From positions 46,882,001 to 46,946,000 of the forward strand of contig JAZBRS010000029.1 of the NCBI GenBank assembly GCA_037176725.1: a DNA stretch of 64,000 nucleotides. Reading direction: 5' to 3'. Source of the stretch: Posidonia oceanica (taxonomy: Eukaryota; Streptophyta; Magnoliopsida; Alismatales; Posidoniaceae). Below the pieces are notes generated by a model. That model worked only from the letters and a program-made list of their open reading frames with translations. It was not told where the DNA came from and did no database searches. Below, one piece after another: positions 1 through 10,965 of the stretch. The position numbers and the translations under genes were made by a program. Every line of letters starts with the position of its first letter. Positions within the stretch are counted from its first letter, which is position 1.

Positions 1-690
1 GAAAATCAAAGGGGTGGCCAAGCTTTTATAAGCACAGGAAAGTCGTCGAAAATCTTTCACGCAGACATTGAGAACATTTCACAAGCATTCTGAAAGATTA
101 GCCAAGAACAGGAAAGGAAAGAAAAGTTTCTGGGCTTGTTTCGTTGTACGCGAGACTCTGCGCGTCCAACATTAGCCACGCCATTTGTAGCGTATAACGT
201 TTAGAGCAGCTACTGGCATTGGACGCAGAAGTTGAAGCCGATAACGTTGGCCGCAGTAGATGAGGCGTATAACGTTTTATCAGTGACTTAAGTCACTGAA
301 CTTGGCTGGATTGCCCCCTGATCCGTGATTGAGTTGCATTCGCCCGTTTTGCCCATTCCAGAGGTTTAACTAAGTTGAAATACACGTGCGAGCGTTGGTT
401 TCATATTTTTTGGACATTCGAGCCAGTCGGAATCTCTGGTTGCTTGTTTCATCAAGTAAATGGCTCGTTAAGGCGACGACGACTTCAAAATTCAATTCTT
501 AAGCTCCCAGGTGAAATCTTTCCTTATAACTATGTCATTTACATACTATTTCACTTGAATATGCTAGTTTCAAGTTAATTTGAATTAAGGGCCATTATTT
601 TACCATATTGGTCACTTAAGCTCACTTTAGCTTTGAGAAAGGTAATTTAAAAGAAGTATTTGACAAGTTTACTGAGTGTGCAGAAATATA
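1..690. other. Flanking DNA outside element C, no gene recognised
   Basis: This stretch lies beyond the outer end of the element C LTR and shows no similarity that I can see to the three retrotransposons. It has mixed composition, only short ORFs, and two copies of a GCGTATAACGTTT-like motif near 190 and 265, followed by a perfect 20-bp palindrome at 280-299. It could be host intergenic DNA or an older, unrelated transposon. I cannot assign it. Confidence 0.5.
280..299. repeat. Perfect 20-bp palindrome
   Basis: The sequence tcagtgacttaagtcactga equals its own reverse complement. It follows directly after the second GCGTATAACG motif. A perfect 10+10 palindrome without a loop could be a dimeric factor site or a joined pair of inverted termini. 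Nothing nearby decides between these. Confidence 0.8.
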
Positions 691-1260
691 TATCATTTCA
701 AAATATACAATTGTTCTACAAAGTCACCGGGGCATACCCCTGAAGTACAAAAGCTAGGGAGCACTCTCTCCCTCACCCTTAGGAGCCGGAGAAGGGGCAG
801 TAGGGGGATGAGGCGACTGTCGAATCGAAGCACCTGATAGGGCCCTGGAAACAGACCGAGAGTGGCTACCCAACCGGCGGCTCGACGCAGGAGGAACAAA
901 CACCCCGAGCCTAACATCGACAGTAAAGGCGAACCTCTGGTAGTGCCCCAGCTCGAACTCAAGCTGGGAGATAGTCTCCGCCATGCTCTAAGGAGGGAAA
1001 CAATCCAAATGTCAGATACAAGCAAGGACATAGAGGGCATAAAGAAGCATTGAATCAAATCATACTGCCTGAGACCGGGTAATCTCAGTGTCCCTATCAG
1101 CCACCTGCTACTCCAGCTCCTGGATCCGAGCACTCCTAGCAGCGACTGTCCCATCTAGCTCCTCTAACCTCCCAACAGAGCTGGCGGCTATGAAGTCAAC
1201 AGCCCACTCCCTTAGCTCGCCCTCTAAATAAGTGACCTACATGTAATGGCGTCATGACCT
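690..1260 (-). pseudogene. Decayed coiled-coil ORF fragment, transposon-derived type
   Basis: Read on the minus strand from about 1245, this encodes a heptad-like stretch rich in Leu, Glu and Arg, including LEGELREWAVDF, GRLEELDGTVAARSARIQELE and QVADRDTEI, then a stop, and further down MAETISQLEFELGHYQ and a Pro-rich tail. In-frame stops interrupt it (one after IQELE, others near 1060), so it is not a working gene. Such coiled-coil tails are common at the C-terminus of plant transposon-encoded accessory proteins, but I cannot name the family. It lies outside the element C LTR and on the same strand as C, so it may be part of an older element into which C inserted. Confidence 0.45.
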
Positions 1261-1557
1261 GTAGTAATCCCGGTGTTCAGATTGTCCATGCACACTGCCA
1301 AAAGCTCACGTGCACCGATCAGAATCAGGCTCACTATAAGCGGCTATGTCCGAGGAGGAAGGCTCAACTCAAAACACTTGAAACAGAGGAGAAAATATAA
1401 GAAAAGAAGAAGATAAGACAATTCAGAGTCACCATCGTGTCTATTATCAGGAGACAAGGAAAATCGAGGGAAATGCTTGGATTAACATTCATAAGCAAGC
1501 AAAGGGTGCAATGCAAAGCAATGCAAAGGAAAACAAATGCAAATGATATGACTCATG

Positions 1558-1690
1558 CCTAGGATAAGGGCAATATGGTCATTGCGGGCCAAAAGACTGG
1601 GCAAGGACTCCTGTTACGTGCGGGGAAGGTGTTAGGTACCCCCAACACGCCCGAAAATCGGTCTTTCTAGGCTTATGCTCACATACGCAG
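1558..1690 (-). other. Conserved block near LTR 3' end (C)
   Basis: About 120 bp including GGGCCAAAAGACTGGGCAAG and GGGGAAGGTGTTAGGTACCC on the plus strand. It is nearly the same in the other four LTR copies in the window, while sequences on both sides vary. It contains the short hairpin GGTG-TTAGG-TACC (GGTG-TTAGG-CACC in A and B). Confidence 0.75.
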
Positions 1691-1969
1691 GGAAATGCAG
1701 GTTTGAATGCCTAAATGCCAATGAATGCCTGAATGGATGCTCAAAGGTGTGCTCTAAGTGATGGGATGCAATGCAAGGAAGTAAACGTGCAATCTAAGCG
1801 CTCAACAATGCTGTCTGTGTTCCAAACCGGTCGAAACCTGGCTCGTGAGAACTCTAGGCAGTAAGCATCACTGCCTTATATGCAAATGCAAGCGAAAAAG
1901 CAAAATAGTGGTAAAACCAAACAATGTGGGCGACATGCAAGAGGAAACAGCGTAAAATACGCAAAACAA

Positions 1970-2800
1970 TGCGAGAAACAGAAACGGCACGTGAAACGGT
2001 GCAAGGAAACAAGAACGGCACGCAAAACGGTGTAGAAAACAAAGCCAGCACGCAAAACGGTGCAGAAAACAAAGCCAGCATGCAAAACAATGCAAGAAAC
2101 AAGAGCGACACGTGAAACGGTGCCAAAAGGAAAGCAGGCACGCAAAACGGTGCCAAAAGCAAAGCAGGCATGCAAAACAGTGCCAAGGCAGAGTAGGCAC
2201 GTAAAACGGTGCCAAAAGGAAAGCGAGCACGCAAAACGGTGGCAAAGACAGAGCGGGCATGCAAAAATGGTGCCAAAAGCAAAGTGGGCATGCAAAACGG
2301 TGCCAAAAGCAAAGCGGGCATGTAAAACGGTGCCAAAAGAAAAGTGGGCACGCAAAATGGTACCGAAGACAGAGCGGGCATGCAAAATGGTGCCAAAAGC
2401 AAAGCAAGCACGCGAAACAGTACCAAAAGCAAAGCGAGCATGTAAAACGGTGTAAAGACAGAGTGGGCATGCAAAACAGTGCCAAAAGCAAAGCGAGCAC
2501 GCAAAACGGTGTCAAAACAAAGCAGGCACGCAAAACGGTGCCAAAGACAGAGCGGGCACGCAAAATGGTGCCAAAAGCAAAGCGGGCATGCAAAACAGTG
2601 CCAAAGACAAAGTGGGCATGCAAAACAGTGCCAAAGACAGAGTGTGCACGCAAAACGGTGCCAAAGACAGAGTGTGCACGCAAAATGGTGCCAAAGATAG
2701 AGCGGGCACGTAAAACGGTGTCAAAACAAAGCAGACACGCAAAACGGTGCCGAAACGAAGCGAGCATGCAAAATGGTGCCAAAGCAGGTGAAATTAACAT
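1970..2800 (-). repeat. Tandem ~30-bp repeats inside C LTR
   Basis: About 25-27 imperfect units of roughly 30 bp (plus-strand form gggcatgcaaaacggtgcca followed by aaagcaaagc). The unit length is divisible by three, so long apparent ORFs appear on both strands, but their peptides are only the repeat translated and are unlikely to be proteins. Many units contain the inverted pair GGCAC...GTGCC around GCAAAACG. The same array is shorter in A and in B. Confidence 0.85.
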
Positions 2801-3479
2801 CGATAAAGCTATGCAGATGCAAATGCAAGGAAAAAGAACTAGAGAAGCAAAGGGGAGGCAAACGATGTAAGTGTAAGAACAAGCGCCGCTTAAAGACCAC
2901 GCATTGTAGGTGTGAAGACCTACAAAGGGGAAGGGAAGCAAGTGGAGGGATTACCACTGTCTTGTGACTGTTTCCCACCAAAGTGTCCCACGATATGTCT
3001 CGCATGCTGTCAAAAGCTCGCGATGCGATCGGATCGTGGAAAAGGGGGAAGAAAGTCACAATTAGTAGTGATTCTAGGGAAAACACAACACAAGACACTG
3101 AGAGTACGCGAAAAGAGGAGACAGAGTTGATAGATGAGAAGAGGGAGTCCTAATCTACATGCTCGAGGAAACAGAAAGCAAAAACCATGCATGCAATGCA
3201 AATGGTGTGCAAATGTATGCTATGTAGGGGTTCAGGAGAACTTAACTTGGAAATCTGAAGCCTGATCTGAGAAATGCTTGGTCCATGTGGAAGAGCGCTC
3301 CTCCGGGGTTGTCTAGGTAGCTTGTTTGAGAAGATCCGGCGGCCAGATCTGAAGATAAGCTGGCTTCAAGGCAGAGGGGCCAGAATAGGGGAGAAGAATG
3401 GATCTAGGTGTAAAGAAGGTCCTAGGGTTGTGCAAAATAGGTCCTCCTATGTAAATGGGAGCTAAGTATGCTTAAGTGT

Positions 3480-4440
3480 GTGCAAAAATGCCAAATGCAA
3501 AGATGCATGGGTGCAGATGCATGCAGGAATGCAAGAAAGGACCCAAGAATGACTTTTCAGAAAACTTAGGAACCTATATGCAAGTTTTGAAAAAGTGGGA
3601 CCTAAATGCAAAGATTTTGAAAAATTAGGTGCTTATATGCAATGTTTTTGAAAACTAGGGAGTCTGAGTGCAATTTTGCAAAATGCAGGGTTTAAAATGC
3701 AATTTTATAAGCTAAACATGCATTTGAATAAGTTTTGAAATCATATGGAGGATTAACATGCAATTTTCAAACATGCAGGGGTTGAAATGCAATTTTATAA
3801 GGAAAACTGGAATTTTAATTGGTCTGTGAATTAAATAGTGGATCTAAGTGCAATTTTTAAATATGTAGGGTCTAAAATGCAATTTTATAAGCAAAAATAT
3901 GCATTTAAATGAGTTTTATAAACATGCAGAGGACTTATGTGTAATTTTAAAACATGCAGGGTCTAAAATGCAATTTTATAAAAAATGTAAAAAATAGATG
4001 CTGTGCATGCAAATGAGGGACCTATGTGCAAAAATCAGAAAGTATGGGGGAAATAATGCAATGCAGTAAGAAAAGATGAAAAATAAATGCATTGATTAAC
4101 AGATCAGAGGACTAAAACGTAAATAAAGGAAAAGACAGTGTTTAAAAATGCAATTTACTAATGTAAAATCAGAATATTAAATGAGATTATTAACTGAAGG
4201 ACTGGAATGCAAAAATGAAAAACTACAGGGCATGATCTAAAATAAATTTAAAAGGAAAACATAGCAGAAGGACTGGAAAGCAATTACACAATTTTTTAGA
4301 TTTTTCATGCAATTTCATATGATTTAAATTCAAACTTAAATGAATCTTAAACGATGGCAGGACCAGAATGCAACAAAATAAAAGCAGAGGCTAGAAATGC
4401 AATATATGGCAAAATAGCTTATTAAGAGGAAAATAAAGGT
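3480..4440 (-). repeat. Degenerate TGCAATTTT / TGCAGGG repeats in C LTR
   Basis: A run of loosely periodic segments (about 30-45 bp) alternating a TGCAATTTT(A/G)(T/A)A core with (T/C)GCAGGG(T/A)CTAAAA. Homologous stretches occur in A (11640-12660) and, on the other strand, in B (38010-38960 and 60587-61537). No coding potential was seen. Element B inserted within such a repeat in A. Confidence 0.65.
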
Positions 4441-5658
4441 ACAGTAAAAACGTAGAGAAGCGGCCACTGTAGCAGAACGCTGCCAGTGGTCGGAGAGGGA
4501 GGAAGAGCGGTGCTGGGGCGGCGCAGAAGCGGCGGCGGCGTGCTCCGGAGGCCTGCGGAGACCTAGGTGGCGTCGGCGGCTCGTGACACGGTCAGGAGAT
4601 GGCCGGAGAAGACGACGAAGCTTGCAGAACTGCTCGGAGGTAGAGCAGGCGAGAACGGCGACGAGGGATCGATCTGAAGGCATTGGCGTGTTCCTGGAGT
4701 CCGTACGGTCCTCAGGCGACGCTCGGAAGTGAGTTCTACAGGCTGGTGTGATGGAACAGAGCCGGAGCTTGCCAGAGAAGAAAGGAGACGGCGGCGTTGA
4801 CTCCAGGCGACAGGCGGCAGAAAGCTATTCTAAGGGGCGGAAAAGCAAGAGGGGGAGAGAACTATGCTAAGGGGAAAGAAAATCACCTGTTTCCGTGGCT
4901 AAGGAGTCCCCCCGACGTAGGTGGGTTCTGCAGAAGGCGGTGAGCTCGGTCCGGTTGCTGCGGCCGTCTTCGATGGCTTCTGGAGGTCTGGATCTGCTCT
5001 GGTGCTCCCAGGATGCTTGGATGCGAGTTCTGATGGCCGGCGGAAGAAATGGCTTCTTTGGGTTCAGTAGAGGCTGCCGGAGGTGGGGGGAGGTGTATGT
5101 TGCTCCTCAGGCTGATTGGAAGCGTCTGGTGGGCTTCTGGAGGTAGGGTGATGGTGTTTGGAGGGTTAGGTTGGGCAGTGGAGGCTTGGAGAAGGAGATT
5201 GCAGCTGGGTGGATTTTTGGATAGAATTTGGGCTAAGTGTTTGCTGTGGAGGGTTTAGTCTGTGGGGGGGATGAAGGCTGATGGCTTGGTGGTCTGAGAT
5301 GGTAGGGTTCTGGTGAGTATTTGGGTGGATTTTGGGGAGGTTTCAGGGGCTGTGGTGTTGGGAATTTCGGGAAGGAGTGATGTTGAGTTCTGCAGAAGGT
5401 TTCAGGTGATTTGGGGTGGAGTTTGGGTTGAATTGGGGAGTGGAAGAGATGAAGGTGATGCTGGGAATCTGGGTGAGTTTGGGGGACGGATTGGAAGAGA
5501 TTTTGCTAGAGCTGGAAGGTCTGGTTTGATGGAATGGAAGAAGAGGAAGAATTCTGATTTCTGGCAGAGGGAAGGAGGGGGAATTGCTGGGATTCTCATG
5601 CTTGCTCGGGTTGCTCTCTCTTGGTGACAAAAGGTGCTGGAAGGAGGAGCGGAGTCGA

Positions 5659-5667
5659 GGCTTTATC
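5659..5667 (-). promoter_or_regulatory. TATA-like core promoter candidate, C LTR
   Basis: On the minus strand CTGATAAAGCCTC lies just upstream of the GC-rich part of the LTR, at the same relative place as CAGATAAAAAGCC in A and GAGATAAAAGGGG in B. The position, shared among three diverged LTRs, suggests the LTR promoter. This is an inference from conservation only. Confidence 0.4.
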
Positions 5668-5829
5668 AGGGGGCTGGAAGCAGCTGAGCGCGCAGTGGAT
5701 TTGAATTCCACCGGCGCGAGCATTGTTGCTGGATTGGAGAGGCGGCAGATGAGGCGACGGGCAGTAAATGCCCCCCCCAGAAGATCCGCTGAGAGACGAG
5801 AGAGGAGGAGGGTGAGCTGTTGGTGAGAT

Positions 5830-7080
5830 GACAGAGAGGGAAGAAATTGAATTCAAAGAAGAGGGAGGGAGCTGGTGTTCACGGGAGAAGAAGCTGAGGA
5901 AGAAGAGGAAGAAGGAGGGAAGAAGAGGAGAAGGAGCGACCGTGGGCCCGGCCGTGCGTGGAAAAAATAAAAGAAAAAAAGAAAGAAGGAAGGAGGTGAA
6001 GAGGTGGGCCGGACCAAAAGAGAAAATAAAAAAGAAAGAAAGGAAGGATGAAAAAGAAAGGAAGAAGAGAAAGAAGAAGAAAATTAAAATAAAATGAAAA
6101 TAAAAATAGAAATGTTTTGAAAATGTTTTTAAAGTAGTTGTGTAAAATTAGGGTTTTAGATTAGGTTTTTGAATGGTCGTTTTTAATTGGTTAATTAAGG
6201 TTAGAAGAGTTTTAATGTTTGATTTAAGTTAGGATTTATGTTGTTTTTTGATTTTTTTTAAATGTTTGTTAAGTTTTTAATTTTGTTTTTTAATTATGTT
6301 TTTCTTGTTAAGTCTTTGAGATTTTTAATTATGATTTTTTGATGGATTGTTTTTCGATTAATTAGGGTTAGAAGGAGTTTTAATCTTTGATTTAAGTTAG
6401 GATTTAAGTTGTCTTTTAATTGTTTTTTGATTTTGTTTAAATGTTTGTTAAGTTTTTAATTTTTTTTTTTAATTAAGTTCTTCTTGTTAAGTTGGGATTT
6501 TTAGTTAGGATTTTTTAATGGGTTGTTTTTTTAGATTAATTAGGGTGAGCTTTGGTTTTTTAGATTTTAGTCTTTTCTTAAGTCTTCTTTGATTTGTTTT
6601 TAATTTTGTTTGTTAAGTCCTTTTAATATTTTTTAGTTAAGTTTTTCTTGTTAAGTTTTTAATTAAGTGTTTTTAAATTTTTGATTGTTTCTTTTTCTTT
6701 TTAATTAGGTTTTTGAATTGTTCTTTTTAGATTTGTTAAGTTAGGTTTCTCTTTTTCTTAAGTAGTTGTCTTAGTGTTCTTAATTATTTTCTTTCTTTTT
6801 GGGATTTGTTTTTTTGATTATTTTTAATAGAATTTTTACTTTTGGTTTGTTTTGATTATATTTTGGTTTTTACTTGATTTTATAGCATTTTCTTTTTGTT
6901 TGTTTTACATTTTTTAGATTGCATTCATGGTTTTTAGTTTTAGTTGATTCTAATTAGGTTTTTGTTTTTAATTGTTTGTTTAAGTTTTTAAACTATTTCT
7001 TTTTAGGATTTTGATTTGTTTTCCTTTTGTTTTTAGATTTTTAAAGGTTTTTAAGGACTTTTTAGAGATTTAGTAAGAGA
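5830..7080 (-). other. Purine-rich then T-rich asymmetric segment of C LTR
   Basis: On the plus strand 5830-6100 is almost all A/G, and 6100-7080 is dominated by T runs with TTTTTAATT and GTTAAGTT motifs. No gene is visible. The same strand-biased organisation occurs in A (14110-15110) and, inverted, in B (35700-36720 and 58277-59297). Confidence 0.7.
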
Positions 7081-7736
7081 AAGGAAAAGAAAAGGAAAAG
7101 GAAGAAGAAGAGGGAGTAAAGAAGAAAGAGAGGAGTGGAAAGAAAATAATTTTTAGAAAATCAAGAAATAAGCTAAAAATAAAATCAAAATACAAATAAG
7201 ATGCAGAAGAGATAGATGCATAAGATGGGCCCACAGCCAAGCAAGAAAAAGAGAGAGAAGCGAGTGAAAAGAAGGAGGATAATCAGGAGAGAGAGAGAGG
7301 AGAGAGAAAAGAATAATCCAGGAGAGAGAAAATGATACTTTGAAGAAATGAAGGGGTTAGAGGTTTAGAAAGGAGGTGTAATTTGGGGAGTGTGTAGCCT
7401 AGGATCTCTAGTGTTGGACCTAGGGTTTGGGTTTGGATTTGGGAAGGTTTTGGAAGGGTTTTGAGGTGTCGAAAAAGGGTAGTTTTACCTAGGTTTTCTA
7501 GGGTTTTTGGGAGTGGTTTTGGTTTGAAAATTTTGAGGGTTTTTGGTGGGTTTGCTAAGTTGGGGATGGTGAGTTTTCCTATGGTTTTTGGACAGTTTTT
7601 GGGCTTGGGAAAGAGGTGTGATTTTAGGTTAAGTTTGGGCTTATTTTGGAGAGAAGGATGAAAAGGAATGTGTAGGTTTGGACCTAGATTTGGATCCAGA
7701 AGTCACCAGGGGATTCCAATTAATTTAGCCTGTCAA

Positions 7737-7816
7737 AATGGGGTGTCAACTGATGCCCCTCCCTGAGCGAGATCAAGTGAAGCGAGGCTGCTCAGGGTTG
7801 ACAAGACACCCCATCT
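7737..7816 (-). promoter_or_regulatory. Hairpin enclosing polypurine tract and LTR start (C)
   Basis: Minus-strand reading: AGATGGGGT-GTCTT-GTCAAC-CCTGAGC, a loop, then GCTCAGG, the purine tract GAGGGGCATC, GTTGAC and ACCCCATTT. Three helices (9, 6 and 7 bp, with one G:T pair) bring the two sides together and leave the polypurine tract as an unpaired bulge. The polypurine tract itself is 7752-7765. Confidence 0.75.
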
Positions 7817-8300
7817 GACCGACGGGAGCAGAAGTTTGCTATTGGCGTGGGTTACTTATTCGGCGGATGCACCGAAAGTCGTAGCTCGTTGCCGCAATGC
7901 AAAGTGCAGGTGCAGATGGATGAGATGCAATGTATGCAATGCATGCTAATGCAAATGTAATGCAAATGTTAGTGCAAAAGTTAGCATAGCTAAGAATGCT
8001 GATGCAGCACAAGATGATGATGATGTTGGGCTAGTATGCAGTGCCAGAAAAGAAAGTGCAAAGATGATGCGAAAGAAAAATGCTAAAAGAGAAACGCAAT
8101 GTTGCGCAAAGACCTGGCAGGCAGGCCAAACTTGCGTGACAAGGCGAGAAAGAAAAGTGCAGCTTGTTCCCGCCCGGGGAGCAAGCTAGCAAAAAGGAGC
8201 GCGAGGGGGGAGGGGCCGACTCTCCTATCGCAAAGGGATGCGGGACTTTGCCTTCCTGGGAAAAAGTCACGCGAAGAGGGTGATAAGATGTCAGACTTAT
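7766..8300 (-). other. PPT-proximal non-coding region of C
   Basis: Non-coding; conserved in order with A (15803-16340) and B (56871-57366). It contains a TGCAAATG-rich patch (7900-8060) and two hairpin-forming pieces: AGCTTG...CAAGCT around 8160-8190, and GCGGGACTTT...AAAGTCACGC around 8240-8275. No ORF is shared between the elements here. Confidence 0.65.
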
Positions 8301-8304
8301 CGGT

Positions 8305-9258
8305 CGAATAGTTTACGGTCCTATCAACCGGAAGCGATAGTTTACGGACCTATCAACCGAAAGCGATAGTTTACGGACCTATCTACCGGAGGGTGCAGTT
8401 GTGAGTGATAGTTACTGGATATCAGCCGTAAAACATGATTGTGTAGGATAGTTTATGGTCCTATCAACCGGGAGCGATAGTTTACAGGCCTATCAACCGG
8501 GAGTGATAGTTTACGGGCCTATCAACCAGGAGCGATAGTTTACGGTCCTATCAACCGCAAGCACAATCCATGAGTGATAGTTACTGGTTATCAGATGTAT
8601 AACGCAAATGCCAAAGAATGATAGTTTACGGTCCTAACAACCGGAAGCGATAGTTTACGGGCCTATCAACCGGAAGCGATAGTTTACGGGCCTATCAACC
8701 GGAAGCGATAGTTTACAGTCCTATCAACCGGAAAGGGCATTTCGAGTGATAGTTACTAGATATCAGCCATATAACATGATTGGCGCAGCGATAGTTTACG
8801 GTCCTATCAACCGGAAGCGATAGTTTACGGGCCTATCAACCGGGTGCGATAGTTTACGGGCCTATCAACTGGAAAGCGCAATCATGAGGGATAGTTACTG
8901 GTTATCAGCCGTATAATGCAATTGCAAGTGATAGTTTACGGGCCTATCAACCGGGAGCGATAGTTTACGGGCCTATCAACCGAAAGCGATAGTTTACGGT
9001 CCTATCAACCGGAAAGAGCAATTGCAAGGGATAGTTACTAGATATCAGCCGTATAACGTAATTGCAAGTGATAGTTTTGGATATCAGCCAAGATGAGTTT
9101 TGGATCATCAGCTAGGGAATGATAGTTTACAGCCCTATCAACAGGAAGGTGCAATTACGAGGGACAGTTACTAGATGTCAGCCGTATAACACAACTGCGG
9201 GATAGTTTTGGATATCAGCTCAAGATGATAGTTTACGGTCCTATCAACCGGAAAGAGC
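8305..9258 (-). repeat. Type 1 hairpin array (GATAG...CTATC) in C
   Basis: About 25-30 units of roughly 25 bp, such as gatagtttacggtcctatca, interspersed with gatagttactggatatcagc units. Each unit carries a 4-5 bp inverted pair. Most units in C keep GATAG/CTATC; some near 9160-9185 have GACA/TGTC. Regular spacing and no associated cas genes exclude CRISPR. Confidence 0.85.
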
Positions 9259-9492
9259 AGTGATTGATTGATTGATTGATTGATGATTGATTGATTGATT
9301 GATAAGAAAAAGAGTGATTGATTGATTGATAAGAAAAAGAGTGATTGATTGATTGATAAGAAAAAGGGTGATTGATGATTGAAAGAGATTGATAAGAAAA
9401 AGATTGATTGATGCTTGAAAGAGATTGATAAGAAAAAGATTGATTGATGATTGGTTGATTGATTGATTGATTGATAAGAAAAAGATTGATAA
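9259..9492 (-). repeat. (TTGA)n microsatellite with GATAAGAAAAAG insertions
   Basis: Runs of tgattgattgattgat are broken by the motif gataagaaaaaga. This is found only in C at this place. In A and B the corresponding interval holds a few TTGA/TCAA units and the 36-bp array instead. Confidence 0.9.
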
Positions 9493-9915
9493 GATATCGG
9501 ACTTATCGGCCGGCAAATGAATAAAAGAATAGAATGATAAGATATTGGACTTATCGGCCGGCAAAGAGGGGATGAAGGAATGATAAGATATCGGACTTAT
9601 CGGCCGGAAAAGGGAAAGAGATGATAAGATATCAGACTTATCGGCCAGCAAATGAATGAAAGAATAGAATGATAAGATATCGAACTTATCGGCCGGCAAA
9701 GGGAGGATGAAGGAATGATAAGATATTAGACTTATCGGCCGGCAAAGGGAAAGAGATGATAAGATATCGGACTTATCGGCCAGCAAATGAATAAAAGAAT
9801 AGAATGATAAGATATCGGACTTATCGACCGGCAAAGAGAGGATGAAGGAATGATAAGATATCGGACTTATCGGCCGGCAAAGGGAAAGAGATGATAAGAT
9901 ATCGAACTTATCGAT
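9487..9915 (-). repeat. Type 2 hairpin array (GATAAG...CTTATC) in C
   Basis: About nine units of the form gataagatatcggacttatc followed by ggccggcaaa and a 15-25 bp variable spacer. Each unit is an inverted repeat GATAAG/CTTATC with an 8-nt centre. A has three such units (one at about 17416, two at 18220-18320) and B has three (55250-55340 and 55761-55790). Confidence 0.85.
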
Positions 9916-9949
9916 CGACAAATGAATGAGTTTCGTGAGAGCGAATCAT

Positions 9950-9976
9950 CCCATGATACCAGAAATATCATGAGGG
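9950..9976 (-). repeat. Single hairpin CCCATGATA / TATCATGAGGG in C
   Basis: An inverted repeat with a 7-nt centre (ccagaaa), 16 bp before the insertion point of A. The homologous hairpin in A (18338-18365) is CCCTATGACG/CGTCATAGGG, and in B (55189-55214) CCCTATGACG/CGTCATGGGA. Arms differ between elements but remain complementary. Confidence 0.75.
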
Positions 9977-10261
9977 AAAGAGAGGGAGAATGTGTAGCGA
10001 TCCCGATCGGAACCAGGCTCGCTATTATCCAGCGGCGATTGGGATCCGAGGAAGAGGCTCAACTCGAAAACACTTAAAATCGAGGAGAAAAAAAAAAAAA
10101 AAGGAAAGATAAGACAAATCAGAGTCGCCACCATGTCTATTAACGGGAGACAAGGAAAACCGGGGAAATGCGTGAATTAACACACAAAACCGAGCAAGAA
10201 AATGCGAAGCAAAGCAATGCAAAGGAAAACAAATGCAAACAAATGCAAATGAGATGACCCT

Positions 10262-10385
10262 AGCCTAGGATAAGGGCAGTATGGTCATTGCGGGCCAAAA
10301 GACAGGGTAAGGACTCCTGTTACGCGTGGGGAAGGTGTTAGGCACCCCCGACACGCCCGAAAATCGGTCTTTCTAGGCTTACGCT
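10262..10385 (-). other. Conserved block near LTR 3' end (A, 3' LTR)
   Basis: Same block as in C, B and the 5' LTR of A; on the plus strand it includes GGGCCAAAAGACAGGGTAAG and GGGGAAGGTGTTAGGCACCC. It lies 270-390 bp from the LTR end. Confidence 0.8.
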
Positions 10386-10639
10386 CGCATACACAGGGAA
10401 ATGCAGGGTTGAATGCCTATGTGCCTATAAATGCCTTAATGAATGCTCAAGGTGTGCTCTAAGTGGGAAGAAACAAAGCAAGGAAGTAAACGTGCTCTCT
10501 AAGTGCTCAGCTGCGCTGCCCGTGTTCCGAATTAGGCGAAACCTAGCTCGTGAGAACTCCAGGCAGTAAGCATCACAGCCCTATATGCAAATGCAGGCGA
10601 GAAAGCAAAACAACGAGGAAACCATTCAATGCGATCGAC

Positions 10640-10965
10640 ATGCAAGGGAAAACGGCGCAAAGCACGCAAAACTAGGCGAGAAACGAGAAAGGTATGCAAA
10701 ACGATGCAAGGAGCGAAACCGGCACGCAAAACAAGCGAGAAAACAAGGCGGCGCACAAAACAAGGCAAGAGAGCAGGAAACCACGCAAAACGAGACGAGA
10801 AAACAGAATGGCACGCAAAACGGAGCGAAAGAATAAAACCGACATGCAAAACAAGCGAAAAGGCGAGACAACACGTAAAACGAGACAAGAAAACAGATGG
10901 GCACGCAAAACGATGCCAAAACAAAGGCGGGCACGCGGAACGGTGCCAAAACAACGAAGCAAAAA
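10640..10965 (-). repeat. ACGCAAAACG-type tandem repeats in A 3' LTR
   Basis: About nine or ten imperfect units of 30-36 bp around the core GGCACGCAAAACG, homologous to the longer C array (1970-2800). The same array occurs in the A 5' LTR at 33430-33750. No protein is supported. Confidence 0.75.

Larger units (their letters stand above)
1305..7751 (-). repeat. Element C 3' LTR
   Basis: About 6.4 kb. The minus-strand start is AGTTGACACCCC at 7751, where A and B have TGTTGACACCCC, so the terminal T has mutated. The outer end near 1305-1315 is eroded; the recognisable part begins with the GATC(A/G)GAA(C/T)CAGGCTC block shared with the other LTRs. The internal order matches the A and B LTRs: end block, conserved 120-bp block (1558-1690), tandem repeats (about 1970-2800), TGCAATTTT-type degenerate repeats (3480-4440), GC-rich segment (4450-5000), TATA-like site (5659-5667), purine-rich tract (5830-6100), T-rich stretch (6100-7080), U3 start. 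Confidence 0.8.
1305..9992 (-). mobile_element. Element C: oldest Ty3/gypsy Tat-type retrotransposon, 3' part only
   Basis: Only the 3' LTR and the 3' end of the internal region are in the window. The orientation is minus, because the LTR start (GTTGACACCCC on the minus strand) is at 7751 and the internal repeat region lies to its right. The internal region stops at 9992, exactly where the 3' LTR of element A begins. The interrupted sequence (a Pro-proximal hairpin followed by GAGAATG) matches the uninterrupted sequence of A near 18375-18382. The rest of C should therefore continue beyond 64000, past the 5' LTR of A. Its degraded LTR terminus and lower similarity indicate that it is older than A and B. 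Confidence 0.85.

Noticed and set aside
1854..2941. Long ORFs on both strands with peptide repeats (and equivalents at 10532-11019, 33321-33805, 39453-40354, 62030-63111)
   Set aside because: They are translations of 30-36 bp tandem repeats in LTRs. The unit length is a multiple of three, so frames stay open by chance. No conserved start or domain.
5313..5856. Overlapping ORFs on both strands at 5313-5856 and 12679-13380
   Set aside because: GC-rich and purine-rich LTR sequence gives long open frames on several frames at once; they do not align as proteins between elements.
8305..9258. Regular 25-bp repeats with variable pieces between them, CRISPR-like at first sight
   Set aside because: Plant retrotransposon context, repeats and spacers both degenerate, no cas genes; the homologous region recurs in three elements.
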